Shown here one piece after another: positions 26,599 to 34,947 of a DNA stretch of 64,000 bases. The translations under genes were made by a program, and so were the position numbers. The stretch is from Mycobacterium pinniadriaticum (GTDB lineage: Bacteria > Actinomycetota > Actinomycetes > Mycobacteriales > Mycobacteriaceae). The stretch is taken from the NCBI RefSeq assembly GCF_026242045.1, contig NZ_JAPJDO010000016.1:1-64000 (forward strand). The letters are read 5' to 3'. Position 1 is the stretch's first letter. Every line of letters begins with the position of its first letter. The notes under the pieces were generated by a model. It ran no database searches. It was not told where the DNA came from and was given only the letters and a program-made list of their open reading frames with translations.

Positions 26599-27279
26599 AT
26601 GCCCTATGGCGGGCCGGACCACATCGCGTTCATCGTCGACGGAAACCGCCGATGGGCGAAGACACTCAATCTGGCGGCCGCCGACGGTCACGAGGCCGGG
26701 TTGGTCAACGTGACGACTATCGACGACGCCTGCCGGGCAAGGGGTATCCGGTGGCGTTCCTACTACGTGTTCTCCCGGGAGAACACCAATCGCGATCCGG
26801 CCGAGGTGCGGTTCCTACTCGAACTCTTCGCCAGGTATTTCGTCGAGCGCAAGCAACGGCCGGGCGAATCGGTGCATATCGTCGGAGACCTGACGGCCCC
26901 GGCGATACCACATTCGCTGAGGTCGGCCGGCCAGCATCTGATTGAAGCGTCCCACGCCGGAGGCGAGGGCCTCAGCAACGTCGTCTTCTTCTTGAATTAT
27001 TCGGGTGCACGCGCCGGCGGGAGCCCGGCCGGCATCGGATGCCTCGACCATTTGCCAGACGTAGACCTGTTGGTCAGGACCGGTGGCGAGAAGCGGCTGA
27101 GCGGTTTCATCCCCCCACAGCTGGCGTTCAGTGAGTTGGCGTTCGTCGACTGCTACTGGCCGGACTTCACCGAAAGACACCTCGAGAGCGTGATCCAAGA
27201 CTTTGGCACTCGCGACCGCCGATTCGGCGCGGACGGTGTCGATGTGAACAGGCGGCCGGGTGTCCATGACTGCCTATGA
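26599..27279 (+). CDS. Short cis-prenyltransferase (UppS family)
   Basis: A 226-residue undecaprenyl-diphosphate-synthase-fold enzyme, expected to condense isopentenyl diphosphate with an allylic diphosphate in cis. Retained signatures: HIAFIVDGNRRWAK with the catalytic Asp at residue 14, the ADGHEAG loop with its His, YYVFSRENTNRDPAEVRFL, and VRTGGEKRLSGFIPPQLAFSE with the diphosphate-binding Arg/Ser and the Mg-binding Glu. Between NYSG and PDVDLLVRT the protein is ~20-25 residues shorter than usual, missing part of the helical region there. ATG 26599 is chosen for its GGGAGG site; upstream extension is unsupported. Its end overlaps the FAD oxidoreductase start by 20 bases. Chain length and product unknown; housekeeping UppS genes lie elsewhere in mycobacteria. 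Confidence 0.85.
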   Translation: MPYGGPDHIAFIVDGNRRWAKTLNLAAADGHEAGLVNVTTIDDACRARGIRWRSYYVFSRENTNRDPAEVRFLLELFARYFVERKQRPGESVHIVGDLTAPAIPHSLRSAGQHLIEASHAGGEGLSNVVFFLNYSGARAGGSPAGIGCLDHLPDVDLLVRTGGEKRLSGFIPPQLAFSELAFVDCYWPDFTERHLESVIQDFGTRDRRFGADGVDVNRRPGVHDCL

Positions 27280-28699
27280 CGCCGGGCGCGAAGTCCAGCT
27301 CACGGTCGATGTCCTCGTCATCGGCGCCGGCGCGACCGGCCTATCAGCGACCTATGCCTGTGTGAACTCCGGAGTTTCGGTAGCCGTCGTCGAACGCACC
27401 GCTACTGTCGGTGGGCTCGCTAAAGCGGCGAAAGTCGCCGGCCACAACATCGATCCGGGCGGGCATCGTCTGCTCTCCGCGACCGAGGAACAGCGCCGAA
27501 CGTGGCTCGATCTCTCCGAGCGGCTGGGCGGCATTCCGATATGTGACGTCAACCGCCGCAGCGGAATACTCCGAGATGGATACGTGGTGACGTATCCGGT
27601 CGATTGGCGTCGGTTTCGCCAGTCCGCACCATGGCACGTGCGTGCGCAGGGTGCGGCGTCGTTGTTGATGCGCAAGCTCACATTTCCGGCATCCGGTCCC
27701 GATACCTCACTGGCTGAGTGGGTCAGGAACAGATATGGACCATATTTCGCGGGCAGGTTCATGGACCCACACGCCCGCAAGGTCTTCGGGGTCGATCCGC
27801 GCAAGATACCGGCGACGTGGGCCCACAATCGAATAGCCTCCCCGCCGATGCTGTCGGTTCTGGCCGCCGCGCTGCCCAATTGGCGTCCGATGAGCGAGCC
27901 CGACTGGGCCATCGACGAGTTCTGGTATCCGGTGGGCGGCGTCGGCGTGTTGTGGACACGGCTGTCGGAGGTGATCGGCGAGCGAGCCCGTTGGTATTTC
28001 GAATCCCACGTGAAATCCGTGTCCCGCCAGCCCGGCGGGGGCTTCCGGGTCGTGCTGTCGACACCGGCCGGAAAAATCGCCGTGTCATGCCGGCGAGTCA
28101 TCTCCACGGGACGCGCCGACGATCTTGCCTCGAGTATCGGCCTCAATGCTCTGAGTGCGACCATCTCCAGCAAATCGCGCCGGCGGGATCTTGTCGTTGG
28201 GGTGGCCCGTGTCCACCGAATGCCGCGTGCGTGGCACGGCTACCAATGGCTGTACACCCACGACACCGGCGTGATTGCCAGTCGGTTCCAGAACTACGGC
28301 GAATGGCAATGGCTCGGTTGCCCCGACGGAATCATTGGCCTCGAATACACCATCGACTCCGGCGACGCTTTTGACGTACAAGAAAACCTCACAAATGACA
28401 CGTCGATACTGCTGTCGGGGGATGCCTGCGAGTTCGTGGGCTCGGCGACGGTCACCGACGCGTATTCGAACTTCGATGCAACCCGGCCCGAGCTGGATCA
28501 ACTCGACGAAGCGCTGCGGGAGTTCGGCGGAGGGATCATCAGCACCGGCCGGCAGGGAGCCGGCATCTACGTCAACCTCGATCAGGCCCTGGCGCTCGGG
28601 ACCCGAGCTGCACAGATGCCGGCCGACTATTCCGGCATCGTCGGACGGGGTGAGTACACCAAGTACCAGGAAAGGGTGTCGCGGGCAAAAGCGTCGTGA
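27260..28699 (+). CDS. FAD-dependent oxidoreductase, UGM/protoporphyrinogen-oxidase-like
   Basis: A 479-residue flavoprotein. The N-terminus has VLVIGAGATGLSA (residues ~19-31) followed by VGGLAKAAKVAG and IDPGGHRL, the FAD-binding set of the UDP-galactopyranose mutase/protoporphyrinogen oxidase-like group. Further family marks are DGYVVTYPVDW, HGYQWLYTHDTGV, RFQNYGEWQWL, IIGLEYTIDSGD and a terminal GRQGAGIYVNLDQALALG block that closes the FAD site. No membrane segment is evident. Start is GTG 27260 or ATG 27266, both inside the cis-prenyltransferase gene. The tight overlap suggests that it acts on the prenyl product or a prenyl-linked sugar (inference). Some AT-richer codon choices (for example around 27725-27760) differ from neighbouring genes. 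Confidence 0.83.
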   Translation: MSMTAYDAGREVQLTVDVLVIGAGATGLSATYACVNSGVSVAVVERTATVGGLAKAAKVAGHNIDPGGHRLLSATEEQRRTWLDLSERLGGIPICDVNRRSGILRDGYVVTYPVDWRRFRQSAPWHVRAQGAASLLMRKLTFPASGPDTSLAEWVRNRYGPYFAGRFMDPHARKVFGVDPRKIPATWAHNRIASPPMLSVLAAALPNWRPMSEPDWAIDEFWYPVGGVGVLWTRLSEVIGERARWYFESHVKSVSRQPGGGFRVVLSTPAGKIAVSCRRVISTGRADDLASSIGLNALSATISSKSRRRDLVVGVARVHRMPRAWHGYQWLYTHDTGVIASRFQNYGEWQWLGCPDGIIGLEYTIDSGDAFDVQENLTNDTSILLSGDACEFVGSATVTDAYSNFDATRPELDQLDEALREFGGGIISTGRQGAGIYVNLDQALALGTRAAQMPADYSGIVGRGEYTKYQERVSRAKAS

Positions 28700-28832
28700 T
28701 TCGACCGGTTACCCCGGGTCGCATCGGAATCGAATCCTCGGGCCATCGCTGGTGGAGGCGACCGGCAGGGGTCGAGTCGTCCATGTCAGATGGCGCAGCG
28801 AAGGGTGGTTCTGAGCGACGTCGCGATGACGG

Positions 28833-28838
28833 TAGACT
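28833..28838 (+). promoter_or_regulatory. Candidate -10 element of ylxR-infB
   Basis: TAGACT ends five bases before the GTG of ylxR at 28844, so a transcript would start at or just inside the start codon. The site would give ylxR-infB its own promoter downstream of the inserted pair. Pattern-based inference; no clear -35 is seen. Confidence 0.45.
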
Positions 28839-28843
28839 GTGCC

Positions 28844-29233
28844 GTGATCCAGCGCGAGACTCCGGCTTCCGAGAGACAGCATCGACGCACCGAAGGACCG
28901 GTGCGGACATGTGTCGGGTGCCGGAAGCGAGAGTTGGCCGTCGATCTCCTCCGGGTGGTGGCTGAGTCGAGCGGGAACGGTGAATGCGCCGTAACCGTTG
29001 ACCAAACCGGTAACCTCCCGGGTCGGGGTGCGTGGCTGCACCCCAACGGTCGGTGCCTCGAGGCAGCGATTCGGCGGCGAGCATTCGGCCGAGCGTTGCG
29101 CATCACCGGTTCACCGGATACCTCCGAGGTGGCCGAGTACGTCAGAGCCCAGCCGGCGCTGAACGGACTTGGCCAGCCCGGCAAGAGAACAGGCAGCGAA
29201 GAACATGAGCACACCGTGAAGTCCCGACGATGA
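28844..29233 (+). CDS. ylxR: YlxR-family RNA-binding protein
   Basis: A 129-residue basic protein of the YlxR/DUF448 family, small nucleic-acid-binding proteins linked to nusA-infB operons and RNase P in other bacteria. The signature EGPVRTCVGCRKRELAVDLLRVV spans residues ~17-39 and GRGAWLHPNGRCLEAAIRRRAFGRALR follows. GTG at 28844 (MIQRETPASERQH) matches the family in Rv2840c; a longer frame to 28790 is less likely. The C-terminal tail is variable. Confidence 0.88.
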   Translation: MIQRETPASERQHRRTEGPVRTCVGCRKRELAVDLLRVVAESSGNGECAVTVDQTGNLPGRGAWLHPNGRCLEAAIRRRAFGRALRITGSPDTSEVAEYVRAQPALNGLGQPGKRTGSEEHEHTVKSRR

Positions 29234-29299
29234 CCATGCGTCGCAGTTAAACCCGAGGCGCGGCCTACCACCGCTGTCGCCTCTCGAGTAGGAGATGTA

Positions 29300-32056
29300 G
29301 TGGCAGCACCAGGTAAGGCCCGCGTACACGAGTTGGCCAAGGAACTCGGTGTCAGTAGTAAGGAAGTTCTCGCCCGGCTGAGCGAACAGGGCGAATTCGT
29401 CAAATCCGCCTCGTCGACGGTGGAAGCGCCGGTCGCGCGCCGGTTGCGTGAAGCGTTCGGCGGCGGCAAGCCCGACAAAACCCCAGCGCAACGCGCGCCG
29501 AGCAAGGCCGCCGGCAACGGCGCGCCGGCTCCCAAGTCGGCGCCCGCAGCCGCCGCCCCGGCTGCTCCTGCGCCCCCGGCACCCAAGCCGGCCGCTCCGG
29601 CGCCGGCGCCGCCCGTACCGGCGGCCCCGCCCGCTCCTGCGGCATCCGCGCCTGCCCCGGCACCGGCCCGTCCCGGACCGTCGCCGACGCCCGGTCCCCG
29701 TCCGGGACCCGCCGCGCCCAAGCCGGGTATGCCGCGCCCGCCGCGAGTCGGCAACAACCCGTTCTCCTCAGCCCAGCCGGTCGAGCGTCCCGCGCCGCGC
29801 CCGCAGGGCCCGCGGCCCGGTCCTGGCGGTCCCCGCCCCGGACCGGGTGGTCCGCGGCCCGGCGGCGGCGCGACCCCTGGCAACATGCCGCCGCGCCCCG
29901 GCGGGACGGTCGGCCGTCCAGGTGGTCGTCCCGGCGGTCCGCGCCCGGGTGGCGGGCCCCGGCCCGGCCCCGGTGGTGGCGGTGGTCGTCCCGGTGGCGG
30001 TGGCGGTGGCGGTGGTAACTACCGCACCGGCGGCCCCGGTGGTGGCGGCGGTGGAGCCGCTGCCGGTGGTGGCTTCCGCGGTCGTCCCGGTGGCGGTGGC
30101 CCCGGTGGTGGCGGTGGTCGTCCCGGTCAGCGCGGTGGCGCTGCCGGTGCGTTCGGTCGTCCCGGTGGTGCGCCGCGCCGTGGGCGCAAGTCGAAGCGCG
30201 CGAAAAGGGCCGAATACGAGAACATGCAGGCCCCGGTCGTCGGTGGTGTGCGGTTGCCGCACGGCAACGGCGAGACCATCCGGCTGGCCCGCGGCGCGTC
30301 GCTGTCCGACTTCGCCGAGAAGATCGACGCCAACCCGGCCGCTCTGGTCCAGGCGCTGTTCAACCTCGGCGAGATGGTGACCGCGACCCAGTCGGTCGGT
30401 GACGAGACCCTCGAGCTGCTCGGCAGCGAGATGAACTACGTCGTGCAGGTGGTGTCCCCGGAGGACGAGGACCGCGAGCTGCTGGAGTCCTTCGACCTCA
30501 CCTACGGCGAGGACGAGGGCGACGAGGAGGACCTGGAGGTCCGTCCGCCGGTGGTCACCGTGATGGGTCACGTCGACCACGGCAAGACCCGACTGCTGGA
30601 CACCATCCGTCAGGCCAGTGTCCGCGAGGGCGAGGCCGGTGGGATCACCCAGCACATCGGTGCCTACCAGGTGGCCGTCGAGCACGACGGCGTCGAGCGC
30701 CTGATCACCTTCATCGACACCCCGGGCCACGAGGCGTTCACCGCCATGCGTGCCCGCGGTGCGAAGGCCACCGATATCGCGATCCTGGTGGTGGCAGCCG
30801 ACGACGGCGTCATGCCGCAGACGGTGGAGGCCATCAACCACGCGCAGGCCGCCGATGTGCCGATCGTGGTCGCCGTCAACAAGATCGACAAGGAGGGCGC
30901 CGACCCGGCCAAGATCCGGGCGCAGCTCACCGAGTACAACCTGGTGGCTGAGGACTACGGCGGCGAGACCATGTTCGTCGACATCTCGGCGAAGAACGGC
31001 ACCAACATCAAGGCGCTCGAAGAAGCGGTTCTGCTGACTGCCGACGCGGCACTGGACCTGCGGGCTAACCCCGATATGGAAGCCCAGGGTGTGGCCATCG
31101 AGGCGCACCTGGACCGCGGCCGCGGACCGGTGGCCACCGTGCTCATCCAGCGCGGCACGCTGCGGGTCGGCGACTCGGTGGTGGCCGGCGATGCCTACGG
31201 CCGCGTGCGCCGCATGGTCGACGAGCACGGTGAAGACGTCACCGAGGCGCTGCCGTCGCGGCCGGTGCAGGTCATCGGCTTCACATCGGTGCCCGGTGCC
31301 GGTGACAACTTCCTGGTCGTCGACGAGGATCGCATCGCCCGCCAGATCGCCGACCGGCGCAGCGCGCGCAAGCGCAACGCGCTGGCCGCCCGTGCCCGCA
31401 AGCGCATCAGCCTGGAAGACCTGGATTCGGCGCTGAAGGAAACCAGCCAGCTGAACCTGATTCTCAAGGGCGACAACGCCGGTACGGTCGAGGCGCTCGA
31501 GGAGGCCCTGCTGGGCATTCAGGTGGACGACGAGGTGGAACTGCGGGTCATCGACCGCGGTGTCGGTGGTGTCACCGAAACCAACGTCAACCTGGCATCG
31601 GCGTCGGACGCGATCATCATCGGGTTCAACGTGCGTGCCGAGGGTAAGGCCACCGAGCTGGCCAACCGCGACGGTGTCGAGATTCGCTACTACTCGGTGA
31701 TCTACCAGGCGATCGACGAGATCGAGCGTGCGCTCAAGGGCATGCTCAAGCCGATCTACGAGGAGAAGGAGCTCGGCCGCGCCGAGATCCGGGCGATCTT
31801 CCGGTCGTCGAAGGTCGGCAACATCGCCGGTTGCCTGGTGCAGTCCGGGATCATGCGGCGCAATGCCAAGGCGCGGCTGCTGCGTGACAACGTCGTCGTG
31901 GCCGAGAACCTCACGGTCTCGTCGCTCCGGCGGGAGAAGGACGACGTCACCGAGGTGCGCGAGGGTTTCGAATGCGGTTTGACGCTGACGTACTCCGACA
32001 TCAAGGAAGGCGACGTCATCGAGACGTACGAACTGGTCGAGAAAGAACGTACGTAG
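29300..32056 (+). CDS. infB: Translation initiation factor IF-2
   Basis: GTPase that brings initiator tRNA to the 30S subunit and promotes 50S joining. 918 residues: an N-terminal helical domain (~1-55), a very long low-complexity Pro/Ala then Gly/Arg-rich linker (~60-300), the G domain with GHVDHGKT at ~423-430, DTPGHEAF, and NKIDKEG, followed by domains II-IV. GTG at 29300 is preceded by AGGAGA. The Pro/Gly-rich linker, normal for actinobacteria, is encoded by a GC-rich repeat-like tract at 29510-30190 in which all frames stay open. Confidence 0.97.
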   Translation: MAAPGKARVHELAKELGVSSKEVLARLSEQGEFVKSASSTVEAPVARRLREAFGGGKPDKTPAQRAPSKAAGNGAPAPKSAPAAAAPAAPAPPAPKPAAPAPAPPVPAAPPAPAASAPAPAPARPGPSPTPGPRPGPAAPKPGMPRPPRVGNNPFSSAQPVERPAPRPQGPRPGPGGPRPGPGGPRPGGGATPGNMPPRPGGTVGRPGGRPGGPRPGGGPRPGPGGGGGRPGGGGGGGGNYRTGGPGGGGGGAAAGGGFRGRPGGGGPGGGGGRPGQRGGAAGAFGRPGGAPRRGRKSKRAKRAEYENMQAPVVGGVRLPHGNGETIRLARGASLSDFAEKIDANPAALVQALFNLGEMVTATQSVGDETLELLGSEMNYVVQVVSPEDEDRELLESFDLTYGEDEGDEEDLEVRPPVVTVMGHVDHGKTRLLDTIRQASVREGEAGGITQHIGAYQVAVEHDGVERLITFIDTPGHEAFTAMRARGAKATDIAILVVAADDGVMPQTVEAINHAQAADVPIVVAVNKIDKEGADPAKIRAQLTEYNLVAEDYGGETMFVDISAKNGTNIKALEEAVLLTADAALDLRANPDMEAQGVAIEAHLDRGRGPVATVLIQRGTLRVGDSVVAGDAYGRVRRMVDEHGEDVTEALPSRPVQVIGFTSVPGAGDNFLVVDEDRIARQIADRRSARKRNALAARARKRISLEDLDSALKETSQLNLILKGDNAGTVEALEEALLGIQVDDEVELRVIDRGVGGVTETNVNLASASDAIIIGFNVRAEGKATELANRDGVEIRYYSVIYQAIDEIERALKGMLKPIYEEKELGRAEIRAIFRSSKVGNIAGCLVQSGIMRRNAKARLLRDNVVVAENLTVSSLRREKDDVTEVREGFECGLTLTYSDIKEGDVIETYELVEKERT

Positions 32057-32083
32057 CGATGAGCGCGAGGAACCGAGGGCACG

Positions 32084-32611
32084 GTGGCTGACCCGGCACG
32101 GGCGAAGCGGCTGGCCAAGCGAATCTCCACCATCGTCGCTTCGGCGATCGAGTACGAGATCAAGGATCCCCGGCTGGCGGGGGTGACGATCACCGACGCG
32201 AAAGTGTCCGGAGATCTGCACGACGCCACGCTGTATTACACGGTGATGGGCCGGGCGATCGAGGACGAGCCGGACTATGCCGGCGCGGCCGTGGCGCTGG
32301 AGAAGGCCACCGGTGTGCTGCGCACCAAGGTCGGCGCCGGCACCGGCGTCCGGTTCACCCCGACACTGACCTTCGTGCGCGACACCGTTCCGGATGCCGC
32401 CCACCGGATGGAGGAGCTGCTGGCCAGGGCCCGCGCCGCCGACGCCGATGTGGCGCGGATTCGGGCCGGTGCCACTCCTGCGGGAGACGCGCAGCCCTAC
32501 CGTGTGGTAGGAGAAGAGGGTGCCGTCGGGCAGGAGCGCAGCGACCCGGGAATCGGCGCAGTGGAGCACGACGACCAGGACGCCGGTGACCGCGATCGAT
32601 TCGACGACTGA
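32084..32611 (+). CDS. rbfA: Ribosome-binding factor A
   Basis: KH-like factor for 30S maturation and cold adaptation. 175 residues: ARAKRLAKRISTIVASAIE, EIKDPRLAGVTITDAKVSGD and YYTVMG belong to the RbfA core, ending with FTPTLTFVRDTVPDAAHRMEELL. From about residue 148 the tail is acidic and not conserved; it includes ERSDPGIGA, encoded by a 17-base motif (32534-32550) that also encodes ERSDPGIAA at the N-terminus of DinF. The end overlaps cnpB by 26 bases. Confidence 0.94.
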   Translation: MADPARAKRLAKRISTIVASAIEYEIKDPRLAGVTITDAKVSGDLHDATLYYTVMGRAIEDEPDYAGAAVALEKATGVLRTKVGAGTGVRFTPTLTFVRDTVPDAAHRMEELLARARAADADVARIRAGATPAGDAQPYRVVGEEGAVGQERSDPGIGAVEHDDQDAGDRDRFDD

Positions 32612-33584
32612 GATCGCCCGCCTCGGTAGGCGGGTTGATGTGCGCGGCGCTGTCGAGCTCGTGAGCGGCGCCGGCTCGGTCAGCGTGATCTGTCACGTCC
32701 ACCCCGACGCCGACAGCGTGGGTGCCGGCCTGGCCTTGGCGCTGATCCTGGAGCGCGACGGCGTCGATGTGCAGGTGAGTTTCGCGACCCCGTCGAACCT
32801 GCCGGAGTCGTTGCAGATGCTGCCGGGCGGCCATCTGTTGGTCGCGCCGCAGGACATGCGCCGCGATGCCGATCTGGTGGTGACCGTCGACGCCCCGAGC
32901 ATCAACCGGCTCGGCGGCCTGGCCGTGCTGGCCACGCCCGGCCGCGAGGTCCTGGTGATCGATCACCACAAGTCGAACACATTGTTCGGCAGCGCCAACC
33001 TCGTTGACGCAGGAGCGGATTCGACCACGCTTGTGGTCGCAGAACTGCTCGACGCGTGGGAGAAGCCGATCGACCGGGACGTCGGCATGTGCCTGTACGC
33101 GGGGCTGACCATCGACACCGGTTCGTTCAAGTGGGCGTCGCCGCGGGCGCTGCGGCTGGCGGCGCGGCTGGTGGAACTCGGCGTGGACAACGCCGCGATC
33201 AGCCGGGAACTGTTCGACACCCGCCCGTTCGCGTGGTTGCCGCTGCTGTCCCGGGTGCTGTCCACCGCCCGAGTGGTGCAGGAGGCGCTCGGTGGGCGAG
33301 GGCTGGTCTATGCGGTCGTCACCCACGAGGACTGGATGCACAACCGGTCCGAAGAAGTCGAGAGCATCGTCGATATCGTGCGCACCACTCGCGAGGCTGA
33401 AGTCGCGGCGGTCTTCAAGGAGATCGAGCCGCAGCACTGGTCGGTCTCGATGCGGGCCAAGAGCTACGACCTGGCCAAGGTCGCCAGCGGTTTCGGCGGC
33501 GGCGGACACACGCTGGCCGCCGGGTACTCCGCGGCCGGACCGATCGACGACGTGGTGGCGCAGCTGACCGCAGCCCTTGACTGA
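32586..33584 (+). CDS. cnpB: DHH/DHHA1 phosphodiesterase (NrnA/CnpB)
   Basis: A 332-residue DHH-family enzyme. The M. tuberculosis orthologue Rv2837c degrades cyclic di-AMP and short oligoribonucleotides and dephosphorylates pAp. Metal-site motifs are in order: HVHPDADSVGAG (~36-47), VTVDAP, VIDHHKS, and the DHHA1 motif SGFGGGGHTLAAGY near 300. GTG at 32586 gives an N-terminus like Rv2837c (MTAID) and lies inside the rbfA tail; earlier starts read through rbfA out of frame. Its stop overlaps the dinF start. Confidence 0.93.
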   Translation: MTAIDSTTEIARLGRRVDVRGAVELVSGAGSVSVICHVHPDADSVGAGLALALILERDGVDVQVSFATPSNLPESLQMLPGGHLLVAPQDMRRDADLVVTVDAPSINRLGGLAVLATPGREVLVIDHHKSNTLFGSANLVDAGADSTTLVVAELLDAWEKPIDRDVGMCLYAGLTIDTGSFKWASPRALRLAARLVELGVDNAAISRELFDTRPFAWLPLLSRVLSTARVVQEALGGRGLVYAVVTHEDWMHNRSEEVESIVDIVRTTREAEVAAVFKEIEPQHWSVSMRAKSYDLAKVASGFGGGGHTLAAGYSAAGPIDDVVAQLTAALD

Positions 33585-34947
33585 CTCGGCCGACGACGCT
33601 GGCGGCGGGCTGGAGCGCAGCGACCCGGGGATAGCCGCCGTTACCGGACGGCGCATCGCGGGGTTGGCGTTCCCCGCGCTGGGCGTGCTCGCGGCCGAGC
33701 CGATCTATTTGTTGTTCGACATCGCGATCGTCGGCCGCCTGGGCGCATTACCGCTGGCGGGGCTGGCCATCGGTGGGCTGATTCTGTCGGTCGTCAGCGC
33801 GCAGCTCACATTCCTCTCCTACGGCACGACGGCCCGCTCCGCCCGCTTCTACGGCGCGGGAAACCGGGTCGCAGCGGTCGGTGAGGGGGTACAGGCCACC
33901 TGGCTGGCGCTGGGAATGGGCGCGGCGATCGTGACCGCGGTGCAGCTGACCGCGGTCCCGCTGGTGTCGGCGATCGCGGGCACGAAGGCCGGCGGCGGCA
34001 TCGCCGACGCCGCGACGCCCTGGGTGCGCATCGCGATCTTCGGGGTGCCGGCCATCCTGATCTCGGCCGCCGGCAACGGCTGGATGCGGGGGGTGCAGGA
34101 CACTATGCGGCCGCTTCGCTTCGTGCTGGTCGGGTTCGGCACCTCGGCGGTGCTGTGCCCACTGCTGGTCTACGGCTGGCTGGGCCTGCCGCGGTTGGAG
34201 TTGGCCGGCTCGGCGATCGCCAACCTGGTAGGGCAGTGGCTGGCCGCCGTGCTCTTCTGCCGTGCCCTGCTGGTCGAGAAGGTGCCGCTGCGCCTGGACA
34301 CCTCGGTCCTGCGGGCGCAGGTGGTAATGGGCCGCGATCTGGTGGTGCGGACCATGGCGTTCCAGGCCTGCTTCGTCTCGGCGGCCGCGGTGGCCGCCCG
34401 GTTCGGTGCGGCCGCCGTCGCCGCCCACCAGGTGGTGCTGCAGCTGTGGAACTTTCTCGCGCTGGTGCTGGATTCCCTGGCGATCGCCGCCCAGTCGCTG
34501 GTCGGCGCCGCACTCGGTGCGGGCCAGACCAGGAACGCGAAATCAGTGGCGGTGCGGGTGACGGTGTTCTCGACGATCGCCGCGGCGGCGCTGGCAACCG
34601 TGTTCGCCGTCGGAGCCTCGGTGCTGCCGTCGTTGTTCACCGACGACCGATCAGTGCTCGCCGCGATCGGGGTGCCGTGGTGGTTCATGGTGGCGCAGTT
34701 ACCGATCGCCGGAATCGTCTTCGCGCTCGACGGGGTGCTGCTGGGCGCCGGAGACGCCGCCTTCATGCGGACGGCGACGTTGGCCAGTGCACTGATCGGC
34801 TTTCTGCCGTTGATCTGGATGTCACTGGCATTCGGCTGGGGCCTGCTCGGCATCTGGGCCGGCCTGAGCACGTTCATGGTGCTGCGACTGGTGTTCGTCG
34901 GGTGGCGGGCTTTCTCGGGGCGCTGGCTGGTTCCCGGGACGGGCTAA
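33577..34947 (+). CDS. dinF: MATE-family efflux transporter DinF
   Basis: Inner-membrane Na+/H+-coupled exporter, 456 residues with twelve hydrophobic segments. The TM1-TM2 region AEPIYLLFDIAIVGRLG and NGWMRGVQDTMRPL are typical of DinF-type MATE proteins, as is VAAHQVVLQLWNF. The start is TTG at 33577, overlapping the cnpB stop by eight bases. The N-terminal ~20 residues include the ERSDPGI repeat-encoded stretch. The last four bases overlap the 3' end of the minus-strand methyltransferase. Substrates unknown. Confidence 0.9.
   Translation: MTDSADDAGGGLERSDPGIAAVTGRRIAGLAFPALGVLAAEPIYLLFDIAIVGRLGALPLAGLAIGGLILSVVSAQLTFLSYGTTARSARFYGAGNRVAAVGEGVQATWLALGMGAAIVTAVQLTAVPLVSAIAGTKAGGGIADAATPWVRIAIFGVPAILISAAGNGWMRGVQDTMRPLRFVLVGFGTSAVLCPLLVYGWLGLPRLELAGSAIANLVGQWLAAVLFCRALLVEKVPLRLDTSVLRAQVVMGRDLVVRTMAFQACFVSAAAVAARFGAAAVAAHQVVLQLWNFLALVLDSLAIAAQSLVGAALGAGQTRNAKSVAVRVTVFSTIAAAALATVFAVGASVLPSLFTDDRSVLAAIGVPWWFMVAQLPIAGIVFALDGVLLGAGDAAFMRTATLASALIGFLPLIWMSLAFGWGLLGIWAGLSTFMVLRLVFVGWRAFSGRWLVPGTG

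Noticed and set aside
29768..32569. A very long open frame on the minus strand opposite infB and rbfA
   Set aside because: It mirrors infB codon structure in GC-rich DNA, has no ribosome site or recognisable domain, and infB is certain.
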